Source of the DNA: an uncultured Bacteroidales bacterium | GTDB lineage: Bacteria; Bacteroidota; Bacteroidia; Bacteroidales; FEN-979 | Direction: 5' to 3' | Length of the DNA stretch: 56,828 bases | Assembly: GCA_903828645.1 (NCBI GenBank) | Contig: CAIKNA010000343.1 | Coordinates: forward strand, 1 to 56,828 | In this document: positions 19,601 to 27,961 of the stretch, piece after piece | Numbering within the stretch: the first letter of the stretch is position 1 | Layout: each line of letters opens with the position of its first letter | Program-made: the position numbers and the translations under genes | The notes under the pieces: model-generated | What the model saw: only the letters and a program-made list of their open reading frames with translations | Told to the model about the DNA's origin: nothing | Database searches by the model: none

Positions 19601-19807
19601 GGCACATAAAACAGTATTGGAAGGCAACCCGTTTTCCCTGGTAAGACGGTTAAAACTGAGCTGTCCCGGGTTTTTGACCGCCGGATTTCCAATCCCGGTA
19701 ACGGTCAAAGGCAGGAACCCCATCCCGGTGAAAATAGCGATCATCCGGAATAATCGAAACACAGAGGGTTTGTTCGCGGGTAATTGCCCGTATGTATAAC
19801 GCTTCAT
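16679..19807 (-). CDS. Two-component sensor kinase with beta-propeller sensor, Y_Y_Y and HisKA_3/HATPase domains
   Basis: 1,042 residues from MKRYTYGQLPANKPSVFRLF. The first ~700 residues hold repeated two-component propeller blades (FQGYIWIGTTNGLARYD, SMIWIGTDNGLSIYN, NLWVGTRLDGIIRID), then a Y_Y_Y-type module (YYRYKLLGYDKEWVAAE...NLPPGKYTF), then one membrane helix (WWFFLLCILALVALVAFVY). The HisKA_3 box ATDLHDDVSSTLSSI puts the phospho-His at 855, followed by the HATPase region (IRDDGIGFDPAK...NMRKRAGLAGGSLTI). No receiver or AraC domain is fused, so it is not a true hybrid; the separate NarL regulator follows. The propeller is probably periplasmic. Confidence 0.9.
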   Translation of the reverse strand: MKRYTYGQLPANKPSVFRLFRMIAIFTGMGFLPLTVTGIGNPAVKNPGQLSFNRLTRENGLPSNTVLCAIQDFQGYIWIGTTNGLARYDGHDMKIFRSVPGDTASLVDNTIYTLYQASDSMIWIGTDNGLSIYNPHTRRLGNFPFDVKNRGGFPVRRINSFFEAGKGSVWIATVNGIVHAASNGRQFRQIKINSCNQPQQREYYYNAVTAILSDPRDPRAFLLGTSMGLVRFDTVSKVIDRYYNGPPGVDLIISEMFLGSKGLLWACGWGVGVGCFDLKTEQWRIYTPASWGITILHMIHRSKDEFWLATDDMGLGVFNKKSHAFCFYKHDPKNPRSLSSDHILGVAYFNDHQDLWTWGDGIDIENKDYCSFQQVRVPYKFIWISDFFKDQETGKLFIGAYQCKGVPVLDTRKNLWSLVQFDQPLPREGLSVNQFYQDSQGRLWVSTRSNLCYYDRAANLLRIYRTPDGKPLQLSELPVVYGMNEDHEGNLWVGTRLDGIIRIDKTRKKADYFKHIPGDPGSLLEGTHFLAIQTDNLNRVWMGCRFGISIYDPVKNIFDNSLMDTLQKYGIQKKWVNGLEKDSLGRMWIAIDFAGLVRVDVHAGGSFGVKLFHSGNGMNDPGTAWIARDPDAGLWVINNGLLYVDPYRERFQVIDNQNGLHENPGGSGKIYIDHSGNIYLGDSLGFETKNVKNLRYTGKASLNLVFEAMEINGKASPERFYNGTPVAISLTADQNNLTFHYTAISYHHTGQIYYRYKLLGYDKEWVAAETSREGRYTNLPPGKYTFFVSATQGDGWENCLESIQIIINPFFWQTWWFFLLCILALVALVAFVYNNRIKQMLKVERLRTRIATDLHDDVSSTLSSISILSDIVGGQPVNLKSAGMIGEIGSSAREMLERIDDIIWTVTPANDKFRDLGLRIREYAIPLFESKNIRFNFDFPEKLATLRLQMEARRNLYLIAKEAVNNLIKYAQCENAWISFREESGCLILVIRDDGIGFDPAKPTSRNGVKNMRKRAGLAGGSLTIQSRPGAGTQITVKMRFI

Positions 19808-19843
19808 GCGAGGAGAGACAAGTGATATTATAGAAACCCTTGT

Positions 19844-19851
19844 CAAACATA
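19844..19851 (-). promoter_or_regulatory. -7 element for the sensor kinase
   Basis: TATGTTTG on the minus strand, an exact TAnnTTTG match 36-43 nt upstream of the kinase ATG at 19807. No clear -33 TTG. The opposite strand of the same 116-bp divergent spacer only shows TACTTTTA for the EFR1 gene. Confidence 0.5.
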
Positions 19852-19922
19852 CGAAATTTTTCCTACTTTTAAACCCCAATCATATACCCGCAAAACCAGG
19901 TTCTATTTTCTTTTTTAGGTTT

Positions 19923-20996
19923 ATGGAGACTGCTCTTTCGATCTACTTTTTTTCAGGCACCGGAAATGCCCGGAATGTAGCCGGTTGGTTTGCCGGGGTT
20001 GCTTCGGATGAGAATATTCCGGCTAGAACGATTGATATTGCCTCAACCGGCCGGAAAAATATTCAACCTCCCCCACCCGGTTCACTGGTGGGGTTTATCT
20101 CTCCCACCCATGGCTTCAACTACCCTCCGGCCATGATGTTCTTCATCTTCCGGTTTCCCCGGTCGAAGGGGAACCGGGCTTTCCTGATGAACACCCGGGC
20201 CGGGCTGAAGCTTTCGAAGTGGTTCATTCCCGGGCTGAGCGGTATTGCACTGTGGCTGTCGGCCCTGGTCCTGCTGCTGAAAGGCTACCGGATCGTGGGA
20301 CTTCGATCCATCGACCTTCCCTCAAACTGGATCTCTTTCCACCCGGGCGTAAAGGAGAATGTTGTAGAATCGATTTACGCTCATTGCAAAGGAATCACGG
20401 TGAAATTTGCAAGGAAAATCCTAAGCGGAAAAAAAGTCTATACTGCCTTCCGCGACATCATCCAGGATTTGCTGGTCAGCCCGGTGAGCATCGGGTATTT
20501 TTTCGTCGGACGGTTTATTCTGGCCAAATCATTTTATGCGACCAACGCCTGCGACCAATGTGACCTTTGCATCAACAACTGCCCCGTGAAAGCCATCCTG
20601 ACCATTGATAAGCGCCCCTTCTGGTCTTACCGCTGCGAAAGCTGCATGAGATGCATGAACGAATGCCCGAAAAGGGCTATCGAAACCGCCCATGGTTACC
20701 TCATCGGCATCATGTGCCTGCTAAACATATGGATCATGATTTGGTTCTGGCAGGGAGTGAGCGCCTTTATCACCATCCCTGCCGACAATGGCTGGGCGCA
20801 GGCCGCAGTAACATTTACCAGGTGGGGAGTAACTTTCGTGGTAATGGTCATTTCTTACCGGATGTACCATTATTTGCTGCGGATCCCGGTCATCCGGCAA
20901 CTTTTTTACATTACCTCGGCTACCAGATATAAGTTCTGGAGGCGATACAAACCATTGAAGGCAATGAAGGCAATGCAGGCAATGAAAACAATGTAG
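19923..20996 (+). CDS. EFR1-type ferrodoxin: flavodoxin-like domain plus 2x[4Fe-4S] ferredoxin
   Basis: 357 residues. An N-terminal flavodoxin fold begins ALSIYFFSGTGNARNVA (phosphate-binding loop at 11-15). Two ferredoxin motifs follow at about 210-250, CDQCDLCINNCPVKA and CESCMRCMNECPKRA. One or two hydrophobic segments come after (LIGIMCLLNIWIMIWFW, WGVTFVVMVISY). This fits the EFR1 family of membrane-linked electron carriers. The last 15 residues, KPLKAMKAMQAMKTM, and the stop codon are encoded by the 9-bp repeat array at 20951-21040, so the natural C-terminus has been extended or replaced by repeat sequence. An earlier in-frame ATG at 19806 is not used. Confidence 0.85.
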   Translation: METALSIYFFSGTGNARNVAGWFAGVASDENIPARTIDIASTGRKNIQPPPPGSLVGFISPTHGFNYPPAMMFFIFRFPRSKGNRAFLMNTRAGLKLSKWFIPGLSGIALWLSALVLLLKGYRIVGLRSIDLPSNWISFHPGVKENVVESIYAHCKGITVKFARKILSGKKVYTAFRDIIQDLLVSPVSIGYFFVGRFILAKSFYATNACDQCDLCINNCPVKAILTIDKRPFWSYRCESCMRCMNECPKRAIETAHGYLIGIMCLLNIWIMIWFWQGVSAFITIPADNGWAQAAVTFTRWGVTFVVMVISYRMYHYLLRIPVIRQLFYITSATRYKFWRRYKPLKAMKAMQAMKTM

Positions 20997-21040
20997 GCAA
21001 TACAGGCAATGAAAACAATGTTGGCAAGGAAGGCAAGGAA
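20951..21040. repeat. Second 9-bp array (GGCAATGAA type), ten copies, overlapping the EFR1 stop codon
   Basis: Ten degenerate 9-bp units related to the array at 7318-7407. Positions 20971-20993 form the left arm of a 23-bp perfect inverted repeat with 21427-21449. A one-mismatch copy of that 23-mer follows at 20998-21020. Confidence 0.85.
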
Positions 21041-21077
21041 GGGGGAAAGGTAGGTTTGATGGTGGAGGAAGGTAGTT

Positions 21078-21361
21078 TTATGGCATTTCGGGATGGGTTG
21101 CGGTTTTCAGGATTGTAAATAACAGTCTGTTTACTTCATCGCATTTTTTTGTTGCAGGAGAGGCTTTTTCGTGTGTAAGGTATCCGGTTGAACAAAGAAG
21201 TTTAAGCCAGAATTCGGTTTCACGGGCCTCTTTATAGGCAATTGACAGCCGGTGGCAAAATTCAGAACATACTCCCGTTTTTCCCTTGTCAGGTATTGAT
21301 AAATGAAAACAATTTCCACGGCCAGATCAAAACTCCTATCTTTGATGACATTCTCTTTCAT
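21078..21361 (-). pseudogene. Four-helix-bundle protein (S23/IVP family), internally deleted and frameshifted
   Basis: The first part, MKENVIKDRSFDLAVEIVFI followed by YQYLTREKREYVL, matches the start of the four-helix-bundle family also known from 23S rRNA intervening sequences. The usual middle (KQLLRSGTSIGANV-type) is missing. The end of the family continues in another frame from about 21260 (FCHRLSIAYKEARETEFWL to the stop at 21078-21080, ending KTATHPEMP). About 25-30 codons are deleted, with a frame change at the junction. It is flanked on both sides by inverted 9-bp repeats. Confidence 0.75.
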
Positions 21362-21426
21362 GAACTTTTTCAACTTAATCCGCCAAAAACCCAAAAGTCA
21401 ACCCCGTGTTAAAAACTTAATATTCG

Positions 21427-21449
21427 CATTGTTTTCATTGCCTGCATTG
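21427..21449. repeat. Right arm of the 23-bp inverted repeat flanking the four-helix-bundle pseudogene
   Basis: The sequence CATTGTTTTCATTGCC plus TGCATTG is the exact reverse complement of 20971-20993. Together the arms bound a 479-bp unit containing the pseudogene. Confidence 0.85.
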
Positions 21450-21472
21450 TTTGCATTCCATAATTACCAACC

Positions 21473-22027
21473 ATGATTTACCTCGACAACACCCTCCTCT
21501 CCGACGATATCAAGTCAACGTTCTTCTGCTGCGACATGGCCAAATGCAAAGGGGCCTGTTGCGTGGAGGGTGATGCCGGTGCACCGCTTGATGAGGAGGA
21601 GATTTCGCTGCTCGAAGATTACATTGACGACATCAAGCCCTTTATGGTGCAGGAGGGCATCGATGAGGTGGAGATGCTTGGCGTGTTTGACTATGATGCC
21701 GGGGGAAATTTCGTAACCCCGCTGATTCACGGGAAGGAATGCGCATTTGTCTATTTTGAGGATGGCATTGCCCGGTGTGCCGTCGAAAAGGCATTCCAGG
21801 AGAAAAAAATTCCCTTTGCAAAGCCGATCTCCTGTCACCTCTACCCCATCCGGATCAAAACCACCCCCGTCAATGATCTGCTCAATTACCACAAATGGCC
21901 CATCTGCCAGAAGGCACTGGTAAAAGGTTATAACGAAAAAATACCCCTTTACCAGTTCCTGGAAGGGGCATTGATCCGTAAGTACGGCCGGACGTGGTAT
22001 AACCGGCTTGTTAAGTTACTGCGTTAG
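21473..22027 (+). CDS. DUF3109 family cysteine-rich protein
   Basis: 184 residues. Conserved cysteines occur in FFCCDMAKCKGACCVEGDAG, in KECAFVYFEDGIARCAVEKA and in ISCHLYPIR...WPICQKA; this arrangement suggests metal or Fe-S binding, as in YkgJ/DUF3109 proteins. The function is not established. Its last 17 bp overlap the end of the converging ferritin gene. Confidence 0.8.
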   Translation: MIYLDNTLLSDDIKSTFFCCDMAKCKGACCVEGDAGAPLDEEEISLLEDYIDDIKPFMVQEGIDEVEMLGVFDYDAGGNFVTPLIHGKECAFVYFEDGIARCAVEKAFQEKKIPFAKPISCHLYPIRIKTTPVNDLLNYHKWPICQKALVKGYNEKIPLYQFLEGALIRKYGRTWYNRLVKLLR

Positions 22028-22550
22028 CCCCGCCGCTGATAGCCAATGCTGCCCGCTTGGCCGCAGCCATGGCCGCAAATTCCTTGTCCATCATGAACTG
22101 GCCTCCCCGGTCGCTTCCGGCCAGTTTGATCTGGTCGAGGATGCTTCGGACAGTACTCTCCTCCTCTATCTGCTCGGTGATGTACCATTGCAGGTAATTT
22201 GCCGAAGTAAAATCCTTCTCCTTGGTACAGGTCGCATAAAGGTCATTGATCGAAGCCGAAATGTACTCTTCATGTACCAACACCTGTTGAAAAACATCCG
22301 GTAGCGATTTGAAAGCTGCATCAGGGGCATCCAGTGCCGGTATGACCGCGGTGCCTCCCCGGTCGTTGATGTAGTGAACCAGTTTCAGCATGTGAATCCG
22401 TTCCTCTTCGGTTTGCACATAAAGCCAGTTGGCTGCGCCGGGATATCCGTTCCGTTCGGCCCATGAGGCCATCGACAGGTATATGCGGGAAGAGTGTTCC
22501 TCTCGTTTGATCTGCTCGTTTATCGCTTTTTCTACGTTTTTGCTGATCAT
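22011..22550 (-). CDS. ftnA: Ferritin (FtnA-type)
   Basis: 179 residues from MISKNVEKAINEQIKREEHS, a non-haem iron-storage ferritin. Ferroxidase ligands are visible: Glu in NEQIKREEHSSRIYLSMASW, EExxH-type in YVQTEEERIHMLKLVHY, Glu in VLVHEEYISASINDLY and Gln/Glu in YLQWYITEQIEEE. A TTG three codons upstream is disregarded. Only 26 bp separate it from atpG, and no TAnnTTTG is visible there, so it is probably read through from the atp operon. Confidence 0.93.
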   Translation of the reverse strand: MISKNVEKAINEQIKREEHSSRIYLSMASWAERNGYPGAANWLYVQTEEERIHMLKLVHYINDRGGTAVIPALDAPDAAFKSLPDVFQQVLVHEEYISASINDLYATCTKEKDFTSANYLQWYITEQIEEESTVRSILDQIKLAGSDRGGQFMMDKEFAAMAAAKRAALAISGGANAVT

Positions 22551-22576
22551 GTTGAACAAGTTTGAATGAAAATAAT

Positions 22577-23467
22577 TTACCCTTTCAACGCCTCCGCCCC
22601 GGATACGATTTCGAGGATGGCATTGGTAATGGCATTCTGGCGAGCCTTGTTGTAAGAGATGTTGAGGTTGCGCAGGAGATCCTTGGCATTTTCGGTGGCC
22701 TTGTTCATGGCCGTCATGCGTGCTCCCTGCTCGGAGGCGAAGGAATCAAGCACCGATTTGAAAAGCTGAATGCGCAGTGTTTTCGGAATAAGTTCGCGTA
22801 CGATGGTCTCCTGGTCGGGCTCAAAAATGTAATCTGATTCCACTTTGGCAACCGAAGCCGGGGTTGTGGCTCCGGGAGGAGTAATGGGCAGGTATTGTTC
22901 AACAATCAACTGCTGTACGGCCGCATTTTTGAACTGGTTATAAATCAGGTCTATCCTGTCAAACTCTTTGCCGGCAAACCCTTTCATCAGTTTTTCGGCA
23001 AGGATGGAGGCATTGGCAAAGGTTAGCTGGTCAAACAGTTCATCGTGCGATTCCAGGACATTGTATTTCCTTTTACGGAAATATTCCGTGGCTTTACGGC
23101 CAATGGTGATGAAACAAACGTTGTTCTGAAGAAACTGCTGGCGGTAGGTGGTCGTGGTAAGTTGCACGGCCGTTTTGATGATGTTTGAGTTGAATGCGCC
23201 GCATAATCCCCGGTTGGAGGCAATGACGACAAGCAATATCTTTTCGGGTTTGCGGGCCTGGGAGAATACGTTTTCGTCGGAACTGTCAATCGTGGCGCTC
23301 AGGTTTTGCAGGATTTCCCGCAACTTGGCGGCATAGGGTCTCAGTTTGATGATGCCCGTTTGCGCCCTGCGCAACTTGGAGGCCGCCACCATTTTCATGG
23401 CATTGGTAATCTGTTGGGTCGATTTTACCGATGCAATCCGAATACGTACTTCCTTCAGTCCGGCCAT
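22577..23467 (-). CDS. atpG: ATP synthase F1 gamma subunit
   Basis: Central rotor stalk of F1Fo ATP synthase, 296 residues. N-terminus MAGLKEVRIRIASVKSTQQITNAMKMVAASKLRRAQ and C-terminus ARMTAMNKATENAKDLLRNLNISYNKARQNAITNAILEIVSGAEAL are the two coiled-coil halves typical of AtpG. Last atp gene of the operon, 9 bp after atpA. Confidence 0.97.
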   Translation of the reverse strand: MAGLKEVRIRIASVKSTQQITNAMKMVAASKLRRAQTGIIKLRPYAAKLREILQNLSATIDSSDENVFSQARKPEKILLVVIASNRGLCGAFNSNIIKTAVQLTTTTYRQQFLQNNVCFITIGRKATEYFRKRKYNVLESHDELFDQLTFANASILAEKLMKGFAGKEFDRIDLIYNQFKNAAVQQLIVEQYLPITPPGATTPASVAKVESDYIFEPDQETIVRELIPKTLRIQLFKSVLDSFASEQGARMTAMNKATENAKDLLRNLNISYNKARQNAITNAILEIVSGAEALKG

Positions 23468-23476
23468 TTAATTCTC

Positions 23477-25066
23477 TTATTTCTTTTCCTCGTATTTTTT
23501 GGACAGATCTTTCGCAGTCTGCTCCATTATTTTCAAATCCTCATCCAGCAGTTTGCCTGCTTTTAAATTATCAAGAACTGCCTGGTGATTTTCGTCCATG
23601 AAATGCAGGTACTCTGTCTGAAAATTATTGATGCTCCTGACCGGGATGTTCCGCAACAATCCGCGGGTACCACAAAAGATGATGGCGATTTGTTTTTCGA
23701 CCGTCATGGGTGAATACTGGGGTTGCTTGAGGATTTCCACATTACGTGCCCCTTTGTCGAGAACGGCTTTGGTCGCGGCATCGAGGTCGGAACCGAATTT
23801 CGAAAAGGCTTCGAGTTCGCGATATTCGGCCTGGTCGAGTTTAAGGGTTCCGGCAATTTTCTTCATCGATTTGATCTGGGCGTTTCCTCCCACGCGCGAC
23901 ACCGAAATACCCACATTGATGGCGGGGCGGATGCCTGCATTGAACAGGGCTGTTTCGAGGAAGATCTGTCCGTCGGTGATGGAGATCACATTGGTGGGAA
24001 TGTATGCCGATACGTCTCCTGCCTGGGTTTCGATGATCGGGAGGGCTGTAAGGGATCCTCCTCCTTTTACCATGTTCTTAAGCGTGTCGGGAAGGTCGTT
24101 CATCTGGCGGGCAATCTCATCTGACGAGATAATCCTGGCGGCACGCTCCAGCAAACGGGAGTGGAGGTAGAACACATCGCCGGGATAGGCTTCGCGTCCG
24201 GGAGGGCGGCGAAGCAGCAGGGAAACTTCACGATAGGCCACAGCCTGTTTTGACAAGTCGTCATAGATTACCAGGGCGGGCCGGCCCGTATCCCGGAAAA
24301 ATTCACCGATGGCGGCGCCTGCAAACGGTGCATAATACTGCATGGCTGCAGGATCGGATGCAGTTGACGAAACCACCACCGTGTAGTCCATGGCTCCTTT
24401 TTCTTCAAGTGTCTTGACGATATTGGCGACCGTCGAGCCCTTCTGGCCCACCGCCACGTAAATGCAATATACGGTTTCTCCCCTGGCGTGAAATTCCTTC
24501 TGGTTGATGATGGTGTCGATGGCGATGGCGGTTTTACCGGTCTGGCGGTCGCCTATGATCAACTCGCGTTGTCCGCGCCCGATCGGGATCATCGCATCGA
24601 TGGGTTTGATTCCGGTTTGCAACGGCTGGTTCACCGGCTGGCGGTAGATAACTCCCGGGGCTTTCCTTTCCAGGGGCATTTCATAGCGTACACCTTCAAT
24701 CTTTCCTTTGCCGTCGATCGGCTCTCCGAGGGTATCGATCACACGGCCGAGAAGGCCCTCCCCAACTTCGATGGAGGCAATGCGGCGGGTGCGCTTCACA
24801 ACATCACCCTCTTTGATTTCCAGGTAATCTCCCAGCAAAACAGCGCCGACATTGTCGGCCTCAAGGTTTAAAACAATGCCCTTCAGCCCGTTTTTCTCAA
24901 ATTCAATCAACTCTCCGCATTCGACATTGTTCATACCATAGATCCGGGCAATGCCGTCTCCAACCGTAAGAACCACACCAACTTCCTCAAGTTCCTTCTC
25001 GCTCTGGTAACCGGCCAGTTCCCTGCGCAAGATTGCCGTAACTTCTGCGGGTTTAATATCAGCCAT
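23477..25066 (-). CDS. atpA: ATP synthase F1 alpha subunit
   Basis: 529 residues. Walker A at about 170-177 (GDRQTGKT), the alpha-subunit pattern [82 protein letters not shown], and ISRVGGNAQ-type [16 protein letters not shown]. It forms the hexamer with AtpD, which is not encoded here. Located between atpH and atpG. Confidence 0.98.
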   Translation of the reverse strand: MADIKPAEVTAILRRELAGYQSEKELEEVGVVLTVGDGIARIYGMNNVECGELIEFEKNGLKGIVLNLEADNVGAVLLGDYLEIKEGDVVKRTRRIASIEVGEGLLGRVIDTLGEPIDGKGKIEGVRYEMPLERKAPGVIYRQPVNQPLQTGIKPIDAMIPIGRGQRELIIGDRQTGKTAIAIDTIINQKEFHARGETVYCIYVAVGQKGSTVANIVKTLEEKGAMDYTVVVSSTASDPAAMQYYAPFAGAAIGEFFRDTGRPALVIYDDLSKQAVAYREVSLLLRRPPGREAYPGDVFYLHSRLLERAARIISSDEIARQMNDLPDTLKNMVKGGGSLTALPIIETQAGDVSAYIPTNVISITDGQIFLETALFNAGIRPAINVGISVSRVGGNAQIKSMKKIAGTLKLDQAEYRELEAFSKFGSDLDAATKAVLDKGARNVEILKQPQYSPMTVEKQIAIIFCGTRGLLRNIPVRSINNFQTEYLHFMDENHQAVLDNLKAGKLLDEDLKIMEQTAKDLSKKYEEKK

Positions 25067-25079
25067 AAGTCAATTTTTA

Positions 25080-25640
25080 CTAAAATTCTTTTTTATACAA
25101 ATTTATTTTCGTGATGGCAATACGCATCTCTTCTATTTCCCTGCGTATGCTTGCATCGTACTGCTTGTCCTGCCAGTTCAGCACGAATCCTCCTATCAGC
25201 GATTCATCAATTTCAGCTTTCAGATCGATCTCTGAATGGGTGTATTTTTCCATCAGCTCCATCACCTGTTTCCTGATGTCTTCATCGGGCAGAACCGGTG
25301 ATTTGAAATGAACGGTGAGGATGTTCCGGTACACCTGGTAGAGTTCAACCAGTTGGGTCGCAATGGCAGGAATGAATGATTCCCTGTTTTTCCTGACCAT
25401 GATCAGCAGGTAGGTCAGGGTAAGCGGGTGAATATTCCCGCCGAAAATATCCTGAAGGATGGCCAGCTTTTTCCCGGAATTGACGATGGGGCTTTTCAAC
25501 AACAGTCTCAGTTCCTTACTCTCTTCACACGCCTTTGAAATCAGCAGGCTGTCCTTGTAGACCTCTTCCACCACGCTCTTTTCGAGTGCAAGTTCAAACA
25601 ATGCTTTTGCATAACGCTCCGCTACCAAAGAAACACTCAT
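25080..25640 (-). CDS. atpH: ATP synthase F1 delta subunit
   Basis: 186 residues; connects the F1 head to the peripheral stalk. Begins MSVSLVAERYAKALFELALE, the typical OSCP/delta start, and contains LTYLLIMVRKNRESFIPAIATQLVELYQ. It ends DESLIGGFVLNWQDKQYDASIRREI, the family's C-terminal motif. It lies 13 bp before atpA and 4 bp after atpF. Confidence 0.95.
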   Translation of the reverse strand: MSVSLVAERYAKALFELALEKSVVEEVYKDSLLISKACEESKELRLLLKSPIVNSGKKLAILQDIFGGNIHPLTLTYLLIMVRKNRESFIPAIATQLVELYQVYRNILTVHFKSPVLPDEDIRKQVMELMEKYTHSEIDLKAEIDESLIGGFVLNWQDKQYDASIRREIEEMRIAITKINLYKKEF

Positions 25641-25644
25641 CCGG

Positions 25645-26139
25645 TTAGTTGAATTTAACTTCTTTTAATAACTCCTGAACATATTCTTCCTGCTTTTGGG
25701 GGTCGGAGAGTTCGCGCTGTAAAATAAATTTGGCGAGGGTAAGTGAACTTTCGGCAATCTGGTTTTTCAGTTCGGTCATGGCTGCCATCTTTTCATTGTG
25801 GATGCTGGCCTTGGCACCTTCAACGATGCGTGAAGCTTCCTCCCCTGCCTTGATCCGAGCCTCTTCGAACAACCTGTCGCGGATTTTGCGGGCTTCGTTG
25901 AGAATGGCATCCCGTTCGTTCTTGGCCTCCTGCAAAAGTTGTTCATTGCTGAATTTCAGCTGCTTCATCTCTTCTCTTGCCTGATTTGCCGAATTCAGTG
26001 CTTCGTGGATGGAGGTCTCACGTTCCCTGAGCATCTGAAGGATAGGTTTCCAGGCATATTTTCCAAGGACAAACACCAGAAATAGAAAAGCCAGTGTCAT
26101 CCAGAAAATCAGGCCCAGTCCCGGAGTGATTAATTCCAT
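25645..26139 (-). CDS. atpF: ATP synthase Fo subunit b
   Basis: 164 residues. One N-terminal membrane helix (GLIFWMTLAFLFLVFVLGKYAW) is followed by a long charged coiled coil (REREKTSIHEAL-type to EEASRIVEGAKASIHNEKMAAM), the peripheral stalk of Fo. The gap to atpE is 85 bp and to atpH 4 bp. Confidence 0.95.
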   Translation of the reverse strand: MELITPGLGLIFWMTLAFLFLVFVLGKYAWKPILQMLRERETSIHEALNSANQAREEMKQLKFSNEQLLQEAKNERDAILNEARKIRDRLFEEARIKAGEEASRIVEGAKASIHNEKMAAMTELKNQIAESSLTLAKFILQRELSDPQKQEEYVQELLKEVKFN

Positions 26140-26224
26140 ATCGGATTGTTTTAAGTATTTGTGAATTGATAAAGTTCTTTACGGATGAACCAACCGTTCC
26201 TCCGTAAAGAACCTGCTGTTGCTG

Positions 26225-26494
<270 letters not shown>

Positions 26495-26519
26495 TTATTA
26501 AGGTTAGTAAAACAAAAAC

Positions 26520-26645
26520 AATTTACGATTTACGATTTACGATTTACGATTTACGATTTACGATTTTGGATTTTAGAGATTTGCATGCTATATCGTAGAC
26601 TATTATTATTTTGAAAATCGTAAATCGTAAATCTAAAATCGTAAA
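26520..26645. repeat. Inverted ATTTACG heptamer arrays in the atpB-atpE spacer
   Basis: Six perfect ATTTACG copies (26521-26562) plus two degenerate ones run in one direction. Positions 26613-26645 hold the inverted word AATCGTA several times. The two arms can pair over about 20 bp (the left arm around 26548-26567), giving a large hairpin in the atp transcript between the a and c subunit genes. Confidence 0.85.
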
Positions 26646-26647
26646 TT

Positions 26648-27808
26648 CTAATGGTGTTCCGGCTCAATCGTTGCCAGCCCGAAGTAGAGTGCCGACAACA
26701 GGGTGAAAACGTATGCCTGGATGAAGGCGACAAGCAGTTCCAGCAGATCCATAAAAATCATGAAGGCAACCGAAACAACCGAAACCCCCAGCCCCAGCGC
26801 GGCGCTTATCGCGCCGAAAATGAAGATCAGGCTTACGAATCCAAGTACAATGATGTGCCCGGCGGTAATGTTTGCAAAGAGACGGATCATCAATACGAAT
26901 GGTTTGGTGATGATCCCGATGATTTCAACAATCGGCATCAGCGGCACCGGGAATTTCAGCCACCAGGGAACCCCGGGGGTGTTGACGATATCGACCCAAT
27001 AGTGCTTGTTTCCGCTGATCGTGGTAATGATGAAGGTGAAAACAGCCATGACCAGCGTAACGGCAATGTTACCGGTAACATTGGCGCCACCGGGAAAAAA
27101 CGGTACCAGGCCGAGCAGGTTGTTGAATATGATGAAAAAGAAGATGGTCAGTAAAAATGGCATGAATTTCTCATACTTTTTCTCGCCGATGGAACTCTTG
27201 GCAATATCATCGCGGACGAAAATGATCAACGGCTCGAGAAAGGACTGCATTCCGCTGGGCGCCTTCCCCCTGTTGCGGGTATAAGCCCTTGCAACGGAAG
27301 TAAAGATCAGGAACAGGAAGAAGGTATTCAGCAAAATGGCGAAAACGATTTTTGTGATGGAAAAATCATACAGTGCCGGGCCTGCTGCCGCCAGATGCTC
27401 ATTTGCCCCTTCACGGAAAATTTTATCTTTGTGCGGACCTTCGGGGTCAAGCTTAAAACCCTGGTAACTGTGCGTTTCGTTGTGGAACCGGCTTGACAGG
27501 AAAACATAAAGTTTGCCGTCATAAAGCAGGATGACCGGGAGTGGGATGGTAAGGTGCAGGTTGCCGATGGTGGCCACATGCCATTCATGGTTGTCAAGCA
27601 CGTGTTCCATGATCATTTTCCCGGCATTGAATTTCTCACCGGGATTGCTTTCAGGTTTTTGAAACTTTTCCGAAACACTGTCATTCGCCGGAACAAGCAT
27701 GGTGTGATCCTGAACGGATGCAAACATCCTGCCTGAGAACAGGGCCAGGATCACCAGGCAGAAAACAAGAAAACGACGTACAGGTAAGTGCGATTTGTAT
27801 GCTGTCAT
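26648..27808 (-). CDS. atpB: ATP synthase Fo subunit a
   Basis: 386 residues, with the long N-terminal extension common in Bacteroidota: a signal-like first helix (RRFLVFCLVILALFSGRMFA) and about 130 extra residues before the core. The core contains MIRLFANITAGHIIVLGFVSL, including the essential Arg of the proton path, and AFIQAYVFTLLSALYFG. First gene of the atp operon. The ATG is at 27808 behind a TAnnTTTG element. Confidence 0.96.
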   Translation of the reverse strand: MTAYKSHLPVRRFLVFCLVILALFSGRMFASVQDHTMLVPANDSVSEKFQKPESNPGEKFNAGKMIMEHVLDNHEWHVATIGNLHLTIPLPVILLYDGKLYVFLSSRFHNETHSYQGFKLDPEGPHKDKIFREGANEHLAAAGPALYDFSITKIVFAILLNTFFLFLIFTSVARAYTRNRGKAPSGMQSFLEPLIIFVRDDIAKSSIGEKKYEKFMPFLLTIFFFIIFNNLLGLVPFFPGGANVTGNIAVTLVMAVFTFIITTISGNKHYWVDIVNTPGVPWWLKFPVPLMPIVEIIGIITKPFVLMIRLFANITAGHIIVLGFVSLIFIFGAISAALGLGVSVVSVAFMIFMDLLELLVAFIQAYVFTLLSALYFGLATIEPEHH

Positions 27809-27836
27809 GAAACCACTTGCGTTGCTTTAATCAGTG

Positions 27837-27844
27837 CAAAAATA
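27837..27844 (-). promoter_or_regulatory. -7 element of the atp operon
   Basis: TATTTTTG on the minus strand, an exact TAnnTTTG match 29-36 nt before the atpB ATG. It is divergent from the tolC-like gene's element at 27931. Confidence 0.55.
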
Positions 27845-27930
27845 GAAAATAAAATTGAATTGTGAACATGCCGGTTTGTAACCAATTAACAATTTGTTCG
27901 TCTCAATGCCTCAGTATAATTTATAATTAC

Positions 27931-27938
27931 TACTTTTG
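27931..27938 (+). promoter_or_regulatory. -7 element of the tolC-adaptor-tsaB operon
   Basis: TACTTTTG, an exact TAnnTTTG match 24 nt before the ATG at 27962. The expected -33 TTG is not clear. Confidence 0.55.
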
Positions 27939-27961
27939 AACTCTTATAAAAACCCTTGAAA

